Source of the DNA: Apostichopus japonicus
Lineage: Eukaryota > Echinodermata > Holothuroidea > Aspidochirotida > Stichopodidae
Assembly: GCF_037975245.1 (NCBI RefSeq)
Contig: NC_092574.1
Span: forward strand, 2,451,001-2,515,000
Direction of reading: 5' to 3'
Length of the DNA: 64,000 nt
Numbering within the stretch: the first letter of the stretch is position 1; every line of letters starts with the position of its first letter. Position numbers and translations under genes: made by a program. Below the pieces are notes generated by a model. It was not told the DNA's origin and ran no database searches. It saw nothing but the letters and a program-made list of their open reading frames with translations. Positions 23,083-38,485 of this stretch are shown here, piece after piece.

Positions 23083-26000
23083 ATTGATGCTCATGTCTGC
23101 CTAGGTTCGATTCCACGCCGAAGCACTATTTTATATAATTTTTTTTTTTTTTTTTTTGGGGGGGGGGGTTGTTGTTAATATCTGCATGTACATGCATGGT
23201 GTTTTAAATTTGTTTTGCTTTGTTTGTTTGTCTGTCTGTTTTTTTTTTAGGGGGGGGTGGGGGTTGTTTCTATTTGGTATATTGTTTCGCGTAAACGAAG
23301 TAGGTCATTGCAATATTTTGCACAACTTGTACTTAGAAACCAATCGGAACTTAAGACCTGAGTAGTAAATTTGATTTCTGTCTCGCTCGTCGCCTTTCAC
23401 TGGAAATTTTAATGAAAGTATACATAAGGACGAAAATTGTACCTGCAAAAAGAAATGCTTCTTTTGTACAGTGTAAGGCCACCGCGACATCTTTTCTGAC
23501 AATCTTGATAATATTTGTTCTTCGGGAATGTTGTGTCATTACTTAGCCTTTATATTATAAACCGTTAAGTGTGGAAACAGCTATGCTCCTGTTAGAACAA
23601 CTTCACATTTCTTAAATGCTGATTTACTGAGGCAGGCGTTTGAAAGACAGTGTGATACAAACAGGTACGGTAACGTTATAAACAATGCCACGAGCTCTCC
23701 GTGCATTAACAACGATCGAAACGTGCGGTATTCATGACGGTACACAAAGCAGATAATGCGAATACAGCAGACTTAGCCGAGAATTAAACCTAGTAGCGCG
23801 GAGGATTTAATTATGACATACTAGGACTTTCTACCGGTAAACTTTACTCATTGTCGAATAAATCTATCTAATTTCTACCTTATCTAGCTTTTACTCTGTA
23901 TTTAACGTATTATGACCAAAGCAAATATGAAATTCACGACAATTCCATGGGACTTGTATATTCATTTAAAATAGCTCCGTTTTGAATCTAAAATCTAACG
24001 CTCCATTGCTATGGTAACATCGTGAATAATAGCCCTGCCGCTAATGGATAGATGACATGTAGAAGATGGCCATCGATGGCGCTCTCAACTTCTCGTGCCA
24101 CGTCTGGCACCTACAAGAAGTAACCGACATATTACTGGCGCAATCCCGACCGAACGTATTTTAACTCTCCTACAGACTTTTCTACACTGATCCCAGAAAG
24201 CATTAAGTGCCGTCAAAATGCCTCAGTTGCTCATAGGTACATATCCATGACGTAACACTGTTCTCGTTGTGCATAAAACTGTTGTCAAAAGTAAGGCATA
24301 TATACTGATAGGCCTAGACTAGGTATACGTTGCAGACTATGCATAGGCTAACTTCACAGACAGACATACATGCACGCAGACAACTTCAGATAATGTAAAA
24401 TATCACTAACCGTAATCACGTTATGTTTACGATGTCTTGAAATGTCGTCCTTTTCTTCTCTGCAACCCCGGGCCGTCATTGTAGTCGTTCGAACAACTAA
24501 ATTAAGGCGAGGAACGACGTCAAGATATATCCAACGTCTAGACCACACTGCTTGCAATGAAGAGAGAACTGCCCAGTACAGTACGTGTTGATATGGACGC
24601 CTACAAAATGACAACAAATATTTTCCATTGAAAATCCACTGTGTGTGACGGTATAGTAAACACTCGTATATAGATCAACGCACACGCGCGCACGGAGGTA
24701 TTATGTACGTACAGCATGCAATGCAGACAAATATTTCGGAGCGCGCGCTTCTGATTTTGTGCTGAATATTCTTGTGAGCGCTCTTGTATAACTGTTTGCA
24801 TGTGCGCACGGACAAGATAGACGTCAGATTATCACGCTGTAGCTACTAAACCTTTACTTGCATGTGTACAGCAGTAGACTACTGTGATGGTTGCATGCGG
24901 CAGTTTAATTGTGTGTGCACAATATGTCAGCATTGTACGGTGGCTTCATAAGGACATAGGAAAGAAAAACAGTGTCCCCAAATCTCACAATGTTGTCTTT
25001 TTATCTCAAAATATTGCCTCTTTTTTTTTCCCCTTTAAAATTTGGACTTTAAAAGATCCATCGGGAGCTTTCTATTTTATAGCTGTTGTAAGTGTCATAT
25101 ACCAGAAGTAATCGTTCCATTATCTTACACACTATAAGTCCGTCACGTTTTGGGTCCGCTAAAGTATAGCTAGAAGTTGTCAACTGACATATCAGACCCC
25201 CCCCCCCCCATTCCCCCGTTGATATCTGAGGGCTTGGCCTGTCAGGGTGCATGCGCATTTCTATATCATGACGCAGTTTAGACTTTGGGCTAGAAGAGGA
25301 GCAAGTTAAGCACACTGAACCGTCTGCTCGCACGGAGAAACATATCCAGATTTAAACACAGAATTTATGAAATGCTCTGTGTCACCTCCAATCCTCCTTA
25401 TTTGCACATCATCTCTACTTTGATTTATGTGCTTCCACATCAAGGCATTCAAAACGATCGTGGTGACTGGAAATATGCCAAAACAAGCACTGCGTTAAGT
25501 CATTTTACGTCTTGTGTGTGTATGTGTGTGTGCTTTTAATTTACTTGTCTTTTCGTGTGTTTTTTGGTTGTTTTTTTCGTGTTTTTGTTTTTTTGTTTTT
25601 CGTGTTTCTTCTTTCACGGTTAAACTTTTGTGCGAATGTACAATACTCCAATTGGGGCACGGTACGCATTCATATCACATTGTTTTGGAACAATCTGGAA
25701 CTGGAAGTATTATTTCGACCCAAGAATCACCAGGCTGGCGTGGTGGCCTGAACGGTTGGAAGACAGCACTGCGCGTCGGTGTTTGTTGTCAGGCTGTGTG
25801 AATCGCGCCGATCGGATGACAGACACTGCTTTGTTTATAACGGCATCGCCAAGGTGGAATTTTTACACGGGCCTAGGATCCCAATTCCGTATCCTCCCTT
25901 AGTTCGCAAAAGCATCCGGGAGATTACGTTTAGAGTCCGGCCTTCGGGCCAGAAGTGGGCTAGCTGACTTGCAATGGAGGGCTCACGTCGATTCGGACTG

Positions 26001-26164
26001 GGTTGATGTTCAACGTTCAGTGAAACCATGGCCTCGATGAGGCGTAATCTCTTGTTAATTTTAGCTTTCTGTCTTCAATTTTATAATACAATAATTCAAA
26101 TTAATTATTGACATTTTGCATTCATCTTTTTCTCGCTAAGTAATCACAATTTATTTAAGATTAA
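23083..26164 (-). repeat. Macrosatellite unit, block 2 copy 5
   Basis: Tract lengths H1-H6 are 19, 11, 10, 8, 5 and 13; total 3082, core 3016. The tract pattern is identical to the copy at 35404-38485. Confidence 0.98.
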
Positions 26165-29100
26165 ATTGATGCTCATGTCTGCCTAGGTTCGATTCCACGC
26201 CGAAGCACTATTTTATATAATTTTTTTTTTTTTTTTTTTGGGGGGGGGGTTGTTGTTAATATCTGCATGTACATGCATGGTGTTTTAAATTTGTTTTGCT
26301 TTGTTTGTTTGTCTGTCTGTTTTTTTTTTAGGGGGGGGTGGGGGTTGTTTCTATTTGGTATATTGTTTCGCGTAAACGAAGTAGGTCATTGCAATATTTT
26401 GCACAACTTGTACTTAGAAACCAATCGGAACTTAAGACCTGAGTAGTAAATTTGATTTCTGTCTCGCTCGTCGCCTTTCACTGGAAATTTTAATGAAAGT
26501 ATACATAAGGACGAAAATTGTACCTGCAAAAAGAAATGCTTCTTTTGTACAGTGTAAGGCCACCGCGACATCTTTTCTGACAATCTTGATAATATTTGTT
26601 CTTCGGGAATGTTGTGTCATTACTTAGCCTTTATATTATAAACCGTTAAGTGTGGAAACAGCTATGCTCCTGTTAGAACAACTTCACATTTCTTAAATGC
26701 TGATTTACTGAGGCAGGCGTTTGAAAGACAGTGTGATACAAACAGGTACGGTAACGTTATAAACAATGCCACGAGCTCTCCGTGCATTAACAACGATCGA
26801 AACGTGCGGTATTCATGACGGTACACAAAGCAGATAATGCGAATACAGCAGACTTAGCCGAGAATTAAACCTAGTAGCGCGGAGGATTTAATTATGACAT
26901 ACTAGGACTTTCTACCGGTAAACTTTACTCATTGTCGAATAAATCTATCTAATTTCTACCTTATCTAGCTTTTACTCTGTATTTAACGTATTATGACCAA
27001 AGCAAATATGAAATTCACGACAATTCCATGGGACTTGTATATTCATTTAAAATAGCTCCGTTTTGAATCTAAAATCTAACGCTCCATTGCTATGGTAACA
27101 TCGTGAATAATAGCCCTGCCGCTAATGGATAGATGACATGTAGAAGATGGCCATCGATGGCGCTCTCAACTTCTCGTGCCACGTCTGGCACCTACAAGAA
27201 GTAACCGACATATTACTGGCGCAATCCCGACCGAACGTATTTTAACTCTCCTACAGACTTTTCTACACTGATCCCAGAAAGCATTAAGTGCCGTCAAAAT
27301 GCCTCAGTTGCTCATAGGTACATATCCATGACGTAACACTGTTCTCGTTGTGCATAAAACTGTTGTCAAAAGTAAGGCATATATACTGATAGGCCTAGAC
27401 TAGGTATACGTTGCAGACTATGCATAGGCTAACTTCACAGACAGACATACATGCACGCAGACAACTTCAGATAATGTAAAATATCACTAACCGTAATCAC
27501 GTTATGTTTACGATGTCTTGAAATGTCGTCCTTTTCTTCTCTGCAACCCCGGGCCGTCATTGTAGTCGTTCGAACAACTAAATTAAGGCGAGGAACGACG
27601 TCAAGATATATCCAACGTCTAGACCACACTGCTTGCAATGAAGAGAGAACTGCCCAGTACAGTACGTGTTGATATGGACGCCTACAAAATGACAACAAAT
27701 ATTTTCCATTGAAAATCCACTGTGTGTGACGGTATAGTAAACACTCGTATATAGATCAACGCACACGCGCGCACGGAGGTATTATGTACGTACAGCATGC
27801 AATGCAGACAAATATTTCGGAGCGCGCGCTTCTGATTTTGTGCTGAATATTCTTGTGAGCGCTCTTGTATAACTGTTTGCATGTGCGCACGGACAAGATA
27901 GACGTCAGATTATCACGCTGTAGCTACTAAACCTTTACTTGCATGTGTACAGCAGTAGACTACTGTGATGGTTGCATGCGGCAGTTTAATTGTGTGTGCA
28001 CAATATGTCAGCATTGTACGGTGGCTTCATAAGGACATAGGAAAGAAAAACAGTGTCCCCAAATCTCACAATGTTGTCTTTTTATCTCAAAATATTGCCT
28101 CTTTTTTTTTCCCCTTTAAAATTTGGACTTTAAAAGATCCATCGGGAGCTTTCTATTTTATAGCTGTTGTAAGTGTCATATACCAGAAGTAATCGTTCCA
28201 TTATCTTACACACTATAAGTCCGTCACGTTTTGGGTCCGCTAAAGTATAGCTAGAAGTTGTCAACTGACATATCAGACCCCCCCCCCCATTCCCCCGTTG
28301 ATATCTGAGGGCTTGGCCTGTCAGGGTGCATGCGCATTTCTATATCATGACGCAGTTTAGACTTTGGGCTAGAAGAGGAGCAAGTTAAGCACACTGAACC
28401 GTCTGCTCGCACGGAGAAACATATCCAGATTTAAACACAGAATTTATGAAATGCTCTGTGTCACCTCCAATCCTCCTTATTTGCACATCATCTCTACTTT
28501 GATTTATGTGCTTCCACATCAAGGCATTCAAAACGATCGTGGTGACTGGAAATATGCCAAAACAAGCACTGCGTTAAGTCATTTTACGTCTTGTGTGTGT
28601 ATGTGTGTGTGCTTTTAATTTACTTGTCTTTTCGTGTGTTTTTTGGTTGTTTTTTTCGTGTTTTTGTTTTTTTGTTTTTCGTGTTTCTTCTTTCACGGAT
28701 AAACTTTTGTGCGAATGTACAATACTCCAATTGGGGCACGGTACGCATTCATATCACATTGTTTTGGAACAATCTGGAACTGGAAGTATTATTTCGACCC
28801 AAGAATCACCAGGCTGGCGTGGTGGCCTGAACGGTTGGAAGACAGCACTGCGCGTCGGTGTTTGTTGTCAGGCTGTGTGAATCGCGCCGATCGGATGACA
28901 GACACTACTTTGTTTATAACGGCATCGCCAAGGTGGAATTTTTACACGGGCCTAGGATCCCAATTCCGTATCCTCCCTTAGTTCGCAAAAGCATCCGGGA
29001 GATTACGTTTAGAGTCCGGCCTTCGGGCCAGAAGTGGGCTAGCTGACTTGCAATGGAGGGCTCACGTCGATTCGGACTGGGTTGATGTTCAACGTTCAGT

Positions 29101-29243
29101 GAAACCATGGCCTCGATGAGGCGTAATCTCTTGTTAATTTTAGCTTTCTGTCTTCAATTTTATAATACAATAATTCAAATTAATTATTGACATTTTGCAT
29201 TCATCTTTTTCTCGCTAAGTAATCACAATTTATTTAAGATTAA
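26165..29243 (-). repeat. Macrosatellite unit, block 2 copy 6, with two private substitutions
   Basis: Tract lengths H1-H6 are 19, 10, 10, 8, 5 and 11; total 3079, core 3016. Two substitutions not seen in other copies lie 208 bases apart: T to A at 28699 and G to A at 28907 (given strand). Both fall in or beside the multi-frame-open block and change residues in several overlapping frames. Confidence 0.98.
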
Positions 29244-32200
29244 ATTGATGCTCATGTCTGCCTAGGTTCGATTCCACGCCGAAGCACTATTTTATATAAT
29301 TTTTTTTTTTTTTTTTTTTGGGGGGGGGGGTTGTTGTTAATATCTGCATGTACATGCATGGTGTTTTAAATTTGTTTTGCTTTGTTTGTTTGTCTGTCTG
29401 TTTTTTTTTAGGGGGGGTGGGGGTTGTTTCTATTTGGTATATTGTTTCGCGTAAACGAAGTAGGTCATTGCAATATTTTGCACAACTTGTACTTAGAAAC
29501 CAATCGGAACTTAAGACCTGAGTAGTAAATTTGATTTCTGTCTCGCTCGTCGCCTTTCACTGGAAATTTTAATGAAAGTATACATAAGGACGAAAATTGT
29601 ACCTGCAAAAAGAAATGCTTCTTTTGTACAGTGTAAGGCCACCGCGACATCTTTTCTGACAATCTTGATAATATTTGTTCTTCGGGAATGTTGTGTCATT
29701 ACTTAGCCTTTATATTATAAACCGTTAAGTGTGGAAACAGCTATGCTCCTGTTAGAACAACTTCACATTTCTTAAATGCTGATTTACTGAGGCAGGCGTT
29801 TGAAAGACAGTGTGATACAAACAGGTACGGTAACGTTATAAACAATGCCACGAGCTCTCCGTGCATTAACAACGATCGAAACGTGCGGTATTCATGACGG
29901 TACACAAAGCAGATAATGCGAATACAGCAGACTTAGCCGAGAATTAAACCTAGTAGCGCGGAGGATTTAATTATGACATACTAGGACTTTCTACCGGTAA
30001 ACTTTACTCATTGTCGAATAAATCTATCTAATTTCTACCTTATCTAGCTTTTACTCTGTATTTAACGTATTATGACCAAAGCAAATATGAAATTCACGAC
30101 AATTCCATGGGACTTGTATATTCATTTAAAATAGCTCCGTTTTGAATCTAAAATCTAACGCTCCATTGCTATGGTAACATCGTGAATAATAGCCCTGCCG
30201 CTAATGGATAGATGACATGTAGAAGATGGCCATCGATGGCGCTCTCAACTTCTCGTGCCACGTCTGGCACCTACAAGAAGTAACCGACATATTACTGGCG
30301 CAATCCCGACCGAACGTATTTTAACTCTCCTACAGACTTTTCTACACTGATCCCAGAAAGCATTAAGTGCCGTCAAAATGCCTCAGTTGCTCATAGGTAC
30401 ATATCCATGACGTAACACTGTTCTCGTTGTGCATAAAACTGTTGTCAAAAGTAAGGCATATATACTGATAGGCCTAGACTAGGTATACGTTGCAGACTAT
30501 GCATAGGCTAACTTCACAGACAGACATACATGCACGCAGACAACTTCAGATAATGTAAAATATCACTAACCGTAATCACGTTATGTTTACGATGTCTTGA
30601 AATGTCGTCCTTTTCTTCTCTGCAACCCCGGGCCGTCATTGTAGTCGTTCGAACAACTAAATTAAGGCGAGGAACGACGTCAAGATATATCCAACGTCTA
30701 GACCACACTGCTTGCAATGAAGAGAGAACTGCCCAGTACAGTACGTGTTGATATGGACGCCTACAAAATGACAACAAATATTTTCCATTGAAAATCCACT
30801 GTGTGTGACGGTATAGTAAACACTCGTATATAGATCAACGCACACGCGCGCACGGAGGTATTATGTACGTACAGCATGCAATGCAGACAAATATTTCGGA
30901 GCGCGCGCTTCTGATTTTGTGCTGAATATTCTTGTGAGCGCTCTTGTATAACTGTTTGCATGTGCGCACGGACAAGATAGACGTCAGATTATCACGCTGT
31001 AGCTACTAAACCTTTACTTGCATGTGTACAGCAGTAGACTACTGTGATGGTTGCATGCGGCAGTTTAATTGTGTGTGCACAATATGTCAGCATTGTACGG
31101 TGGCTTCATAAGGACATAGGAAAGAAAAACAGTGTCCCCAAATCTCACAATGTTGTCTTTTTATCTCAAAATATTGCCTCTTTTTTTTTCCCCTTTAAAA
31201 TTTGGACTTTAAAAGATCCATCGGGAGCTTTCTATTTTATAGCTGTTGTAAGTGTCATATACCAGAAGTAATCGTTCCATTATCTTACACACTATAAGTC
31301 CGTCACGTTTTGGGTCCGCTAAAGTATAGCTAGAAGTTGTCAACTGACATATCAGACCCCCCCCCCCATTCCCCCGTTGATATCTGAGGGCTTGGCCTGT
31401 CAGGGTGCATGCGCATTTCTATATCATGACGCAGTTTAGACTTTGGGCTAGAAGAGGAGCAAGTTAAGCACACTGAACCGTCTGCTCGCACGGAGAAACA
31501 TATCCAGATTTAAACACAGAATTTATGAAATGCTCTGTGTCACCTCCAATCCTCCTTATTTGCACATCATCTCTACTTTGATTTATGTGCTTCCACATCA
31601 AGGCATTCAAAACGATCGTGGTGACTGGAAATATGCCAAAACAAGCACTGCGTTAAGTCATTTTACGTCTTGTGTGTGTATGTGTGTGTGCTTTTAATTT
31701 ACTTGTCTTTTCGTGTGTTTTTTGGTTGTTTTTTTCGTGTTTTTGTTTTTTTGTTTTTCGTGTTTCTTCTTTCACGGTTAAACTTTTGTGCGAATGTACA
31801 ATACTCCAATTGGGGCACGGTACGCATTCATATCACATTGTTTTGGAACAATCTGGAACTGGAAGTATTATTTCGACCCAAGAATCACCAGGCTGGCGTG
31901 GTGGCCTGAACGGTTGGAAGACAGCACTGCGCGTCGGTGTTTGTTGTCAGGCTGTGTGAATCGCGCCGATCGGATGACAGACACTGCTTTGTTTATAACG
32001 GCATCGCCAAGGTGGAATTTTTACACGGGCCTAGGATCCCAATTCCGTATCCTCCCTTAGTTCGCAAAAGCATCCGGGAGATTACGTTTAGAGTCCGGCC
32101 TTCGGGCCAGAAGTGGGCTAGCTGACTTGCAATGGAGGGCTCACGTCGATTCGGACTGGGTTGATGTTCAACGTTCAGTGAAACCATGGCCTCGATGAGG

Positions 32201-32322
32201 CGTAATCTCTTGTTAATTTTAGCTTTCTGTCTTCAATTTTATAATACAATAATTCAAATTAATTATTGACATTTTGCATTCATCTTTTTCTCGCTAAGTA
32301 ATCACAATTTATTTAAGATTAA
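29244..32322 (-). repeat. Macrosatellite unit, block 2 copy 7
   Basis: Tract lengths H1-H6 are 20, 11, 9, 7, 5 and 11; total 3079, core 3016. Confidence 0.98.
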
Positions 32323-35300
32323 ATTGATGCTCATGTCTGCCTAGGTTCGATTCCACGCCGAAGCACTATTTTATATAATTTTTTTTTTTTTTTTTTTGGG
32401 GGGGGGGTTGTTGTTAATATCTGCATGTACATGCATGGTGTTTTAAATTTGTTTTGCTTTGTTTGTTTGTCTGTCTGTTTTTTTTTTAGGGGGGGGTGGG
32501 GGTTGTTTCTATTTGGTATATTGTTTCGCGTAAACGAAGTAGGTCATTGCAATATTTTGCACAACTTGTACTTAGAAACCAATCGGAACTTAAGACCTGA
32601 GTAGTAAATTTGATTTCTGTCTCGCTCGTCGCCTTTCACTGGAAATTTTAATGAAAGTATACATAAGGACGAAAATTGTACCTGCAAAAAGAAATGCTTC
32701 TTTTGTACAGTGTAAGGCCACCGCGACATCTTTTCTGACAATCTTGATAATATTTGTTCTTCGGGAATGTTGTGTCATTACTTAGCCTTTATATTATAAA
32801 CCGTTAAGTGTGGAAACAGCTATGCTCCTGTTAGAACAACTTCACATTTCTTAAATGCTGATTTACTGAGGCAGGCGTTTGAAAGACAGTGTGATACAAA
32901 CAGGTACGGTAACGTTATAAACAATGCCACGAGCTCTCCGTGCATTAACAACGATCGAAACGTGCGGTATTCATGACGGTACACAAAGCAGATAATGCGA
33001 ATACAGCAGACTTAGCCGAGAATTAAACCTAGTAGCGCGGAGGATTTAATTATGACATACTAGGACTTTCTACCGGTAAACTTTACTCATTGTCGAATAA
33101 ATCTATCTAATTTCTACCTTATCTAGCTTTTACTCTGTATTTAACGTATTATGACCAAAGCAAATATGAAATTCACGACAATTCCATGGGACTTGTATAT
33201 TCATTTAAAATAGCTCCGTTTTGAATCTAAAATCTAACGCTCCATTGCTATGGTAACATCGTGAATAATAGCCCTGCCGCTAATGGATAGATGACATGTA
33301 GAAGATGGCCATCGATGGCGCTCTCAACTTCTCGTGCCACGTCTGGCACCTACAAGAAGTAACCGACATATTACTGGCGCAATCCCGACCGAACGTATTT
33401 TAACTCTCCTACAGACTTTTCTACACTGATCCCAGAAAGCATTAAGTGCCGTCAAAATGCCTCAGTTGCTCATAGGTACATATCCATGACGTAACACTGT
33501 TCTCGTTGTGCATAAAACTGTTGTCAAAAGTAAGGCATATATACTGATAGGCCTAGACTAGGTATACGTTGCAGACTATGCATAGGCTAACTTCACAGAC
33601 AGACATACATGCACGCAGACAACTTCAGATAATGTAAAATATCACTAACCGTAATCACGTTATGTTTACGATGTCTTGAAATGTCGTCCTTTTCTTCTCT
33701 GCAACCCCGGGCCGTCATTGTAGTCGTTCGAACAACTAAATTAAGGCGAGGAACGACGTCAAGATATATCCAACGTCTAGACCACACTGCTTGCAATGAA
33801 GAGAGAACTGCCCAGTACAGTACGTGTTGATATGGACGCCTACAAAATGACAACAAATATTTTCCATTGAAAATCCACTGTGTGTGACGGTATAGTAAAC
33901 ACTCGTATATAGATCAACGCACACGCGCGCACGGAGGTATTATGTACGTACAGCATGCAATGCAGACAAATATTTCGGAGCGCGCGCTTCTGATTTTGTG
34001 CTGAATATTCTTGTGAGCGCTCTTGTATAACTGTTTGCATGTGCGCACGGACAAGATAGACGTCAGATTATCACGCTGTAGCTACTAAACCTTTACTTGC
34101 ATGTGTACAGCAGTAGACTACTGTGATGGTTGCATGCGGCAGTTTAATTGTGTGTGCACAATATGTCAGCATTGTACGGTGGCTTCATAAGGACATAGGA
34201 AAGAAAAACAGTGTCCCCAAATCTCACAATGTTGTCTTTTTATCTCAAAATATTGCCTCTTTTTTTTTCCCCTTTAAAATTTGGACTTTAAAAGATCCAT
34301 CGGGAGCTTTCTATTTTATAGCTGTTGTAAGTGTCATATACCAGAAGTAATCGTTCCATTATCTTACACACTATAAGTCCGTCACGTTTTGGGTCCGCTA
34401 AAGTATAGCTAGAAGTTGTCAACTGACATATCAGACCCCCCCCCCCCCATTCCCCCGTTGATATCTGAGGGCTTGGCCTGTCAGGGTGCATGCGCATTTC
34501 TATATCATGACGCAGTTTAGACTTTGGGCTAGAAGAGGAGCAAGTTAAGCACACTGAACCGTCTGCTCGCACGGAGAAACATATCCAGATTTAAACACAG
34601 AATTTATGAAATGCTCTGTGTCACCTCCAATCCTCCTTATTTGCACATCATCTCTACTTTGATTTATGTGCTTCCACATCAAGGCATTCAAAACGATCGT
34701 GGTGACTGGAAATATGCCAAAACAAGCACTGCGTTAAGTCATTTTACGTCTTGTGTGTGTATGTGTGTGTGCTTTTAATTTACTTGTCTTTTCGTGTGTT
34801 TTTTGGTTGTTTTTTTCGTGTTTTTGTTTTTTTGTTTTTCGTGTTTCTTCTTTCACGGTTAAACTTTTGTGCGAATGTACAATACTCCAATTGGGGCACG
34901 GTACGCATTCATATCACATTGTTTTGGAACAATCTGGAACTGGAAGTATTATTTCGACCCAAGAATCACCAGGCTGGCGTGGTGGCCTGAACGGTTGGAA
35001 GACAGCACTGCGCGTCGGTGTTTGTTGTCAGGCTGTGTGAATCGCGCCGATCGGATGACAGACACTGCTTTGTTTATAACGGCATCGCCAAGGTGGAATT
35101 TTTACACGGGCCTAGGATCCCAATTCCGTATCCTCCCTTAGTTCGCAAAAGCATCCGGGAGATTACGTTTAGAGTCCGGCCTTCGGGCCAGAAGTGGGCT
35201 AGCTGACTTGCAATGGAGGGCTCACGTCGATTCGGACTGGGTTGATGTTCAACGTTCAGTGAAACCATGGCCTCGATGAGGCGTAATCTCTTGTTAATTT

Positions 35301-35403
35301 TAGCTTTCTGTCTTCAATTTTATAATACAATAATTCAAATTAATTATTGACATTTTGCATTCATCTTTTTCTCGCTAAGTAATCACAATTTATTTAAGAT
35401 TAA
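32323..35403 (-). repeat. Macrosatellite unit, block 2 copy 8
   Basis: Tract lengths H1-H6 are 19, 10, 10, 8, 5 and 13; total 3081, core 3016. Confidence 0.98.
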
Positions 35404-38400
35404 ATTGATGCTCATGTCTGCCTAGGTTCGATTCCACGCCGAAGCACTATTTTATATAATTTTTTTTTTTTTTTTTTTGGGGGGGGGGGTTGTTGTTAAT
35501 ATCTGCATGTACATGCATGGTGTTTTAAATTTGTTTTGCTTTGTTTGTTTGTCTGTCTGTTTTTTTTTTAGGGGGGGGTGGGGGTTGTTTCTATTTGGTA
35601 TATTGTTTCGCGTAAACGAAGTAGGTCATTGCAATATTTTGCACAACTTGTACTTAGAAACCAATCGGAACTTAAGACCTGAGTAGTAAATTTGATTTCT
35701 GTCTCGCTCGTCGCCTTTCACTGGAAATTTTAATGAAAGTATACATAAGGACGAAAATTGTACCTGCAAAAAGAAATGCTTCTTTTGTACAGTGTAAGGC
35801 CACCGCGACATCTTTTCTGACAATCTTGATAATATTTGTTCTTCGGGAATGTTGTGTCATTACTTAGCCTTTATATTATAAACCGTTAAGTGTGGAAACA
35901 GCTATGCTCCTGTTAGAACAACTTCACATTTCTTAAATGCTGATTTACTGAGGCAGGCGTTTGAAAGACAGTGTGATACAAACAGGTACGGTAACGTTAT
36001 AAACAATGCCACGAGCTCTCCGTGCATTAACAACGATCGAAACGTGCGGTATTCATGACGGTACACAAAGCAGATAATGCGAATACAGCAGACTTAGCCG
36101 AGAATTAAACCTAGTAGCGCGGAGGATTTAATTATGACATACTAGGACTTTCTACCGGTAAACTTTACTCATTGTCGAATAAATCTATCTAATTTCTACC
36201 TTATCTAGCTTTTACTCTGTATTTAACGTATTATGACCAAAGCAAATATGAAATTCACGACAATTCCATGGGACTTGTATATTCATTTAAAATAGCTCCG
36301 TTTTGAATCTAAAATCTAACGCTCCATTGCTATGGTAACATCGTGAATAATAGCCCTGCCGCTAATGGATAGATGACATGTAGAAGATGGCCATCGATGG
36401 CGCTCTCAACTTCTCGTGCCACGTCTGGCACCTACAAGAAGTAACCGACATATTACTGGCGCAATCCCGACCGAACGTATTTTAACTCTCCTACAGACTT
36501 TTCTACACTGATCCCAGAAAGCATTAAGTGCCGTCAAAATGCCTCAGTTGCTCATAGGTACATATCCATGACGTAACACTGTTCTCGTTGTGCATAAAAC
36601 TGTTGTCAAAAGTAAGGCATATATACTGATAGGCCTAGACTAGGTATACGTTGCAGACTATGCATAGGCTAACTTCACAGACAGACATACATGCACGCAG
36701 ACAACTTCAGATAATGTAAAATATCACTAACCGTAATCACGTTATGTTTACGATGTCTTGAAATGTCGTCCTTTTCTTCTCTGCAACCCCGGGCCGTCAT
36801 TGTAGTCGTTCGAACAACTAAATTAAGGCGAGGAACGACGTCAAGATATATCCAACGTCTAGACCACACTGCTTGCAATGAAGAGAGAACTGCCCAGTAC
36901 AGTACGTGTTGATATGGACGCCTACAAAATGACAACAAATATTTTCCATTGAAAATCCACTGTGTGTGACGGTATAGTAAACACTCGTATATAGATCAAC
37001 GCACACGCGCGCACGGAGGTATTATGTACGTACAGCATGCAATGCAGACAAATATTTCGGAGCGCGCGCTTCTGATTTTGTGCTGAATATTCTTGTGAGC
37101 GCTCTTGTATAACTGTTTGCATGTGCGCACGGACAAGATAGACGTCAGATTATCACGCTGTAGCTACTAAACCTTTACTTGCATGTGTACAGCAGTAGAC
37201 TACTGTGATGGTTGCATGCGGCAGTTTAATTGTGTGTGCACAATATGTCAGCATTGTACGGTGGCTTCATAAGGACATAGGAAAGAAAAACAGTGTCCCC
37301 AAATCTCACAATGTTGTCTTTTTATCTCAAAATATTGCCTCTTTTTTTTTCCCCTTTAAAATTTGGACTTTAAAAGATCCATCGGGAGCTTTCTATTTTA
37401 TAGCTGTTGTAAGTGTCATATACCAGAAGTAATCGTTCCATTATCTTACACACTATAAGTCCGTCACGTTTTGGGTCCGCTAAAGTATAGCTAGAAGTTG
37501 TCAACTGACATATCAGACCCCCCCCCCCCCATTCCCCCGTTGATATCTGAGGGCTTGGCCTGTCAGGGTGCATGCGCATTTCTATATCATGACGCAGTTT
37601 AGACTTTGGGCTAGAAGAGGAGCAAGTTAAGCACACTGAACCGTCTGCTCGCACGGAGAAACATATCCAGATTTAAACACAGAATTTATGAAATGCTCTG
37701 TGTCACCTCCAATCCTCCTTATTTGCACATCATCTCTACTTTGATTTATGTGCTTCCACATCAAGGCATTCAAAACGATCGTGGTGACTGGAAATATGCC
37801 AAAACAAGCACTGCGTTAAGTCATTTTACGTCTTGTGTGTGTATGTGTGTGTGCTTTTAATTTACTTGTCTTTTCGTGTGTTTTTTGGTTGTTTTTTTCG
37901 TGTTTTTGTTTTTTTGTTTTTCGTGTTTCTTCTTTCACGGTTAAACTTTTGTGCGAATGTACAATACTCCAATTGGGGCACGGTACGCATTCATATCACA
38001 TTGTTTTGGAACAATCTGGAACTGGAAGTATTATTTCGACCCAAGAATCACCAGGCTGGCGTGGTGGCCTGAACGGTTGGAAGACAGCACTGCGCGTCGG
38101 TGTTTGTTGTCAGGCTGTGTGAATCGCGCCGATCGGATGACAGACACTGCTTTGTTTATAACGGCATCGCCAAGGTGGAATTTTTACACGGGCCTAGGAT
38201 CCCAATTCCGTATCCTCCCTTAGTTCGCAAAAGCATCCGGGAGATTACGTTTAGAGTCCGGCCTTCGGGCCAGAAGTGGGCTAGCTGACTTGCAATGGAG
38301 GGCTCACGTCGATTCGGACTGGGTTGATGTTCAACGTTCAGTGAAACCATGGCCTCGATGAGGCGTAATCTCTTGTTAATTTTAGCTTTCTGTCTTCAAT

Positions 38401-38485
38401 TTTATAATACAATAATTCAAATTAATTATTGACATTTTGCATTCATCTTTTTCTCGCTAAGTAATCACAATTTATTTAAGATTAA
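35404..38485 (-). repeat. Macrosatellite unit, block 2 copy 9
   Basis: Tract lengths H1-H6 are 19, 11, 10, 8, 5 and 13; total 3082, core 3016. Same tract pattern as the copy at 23083-26164. Confidence 0.98.
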
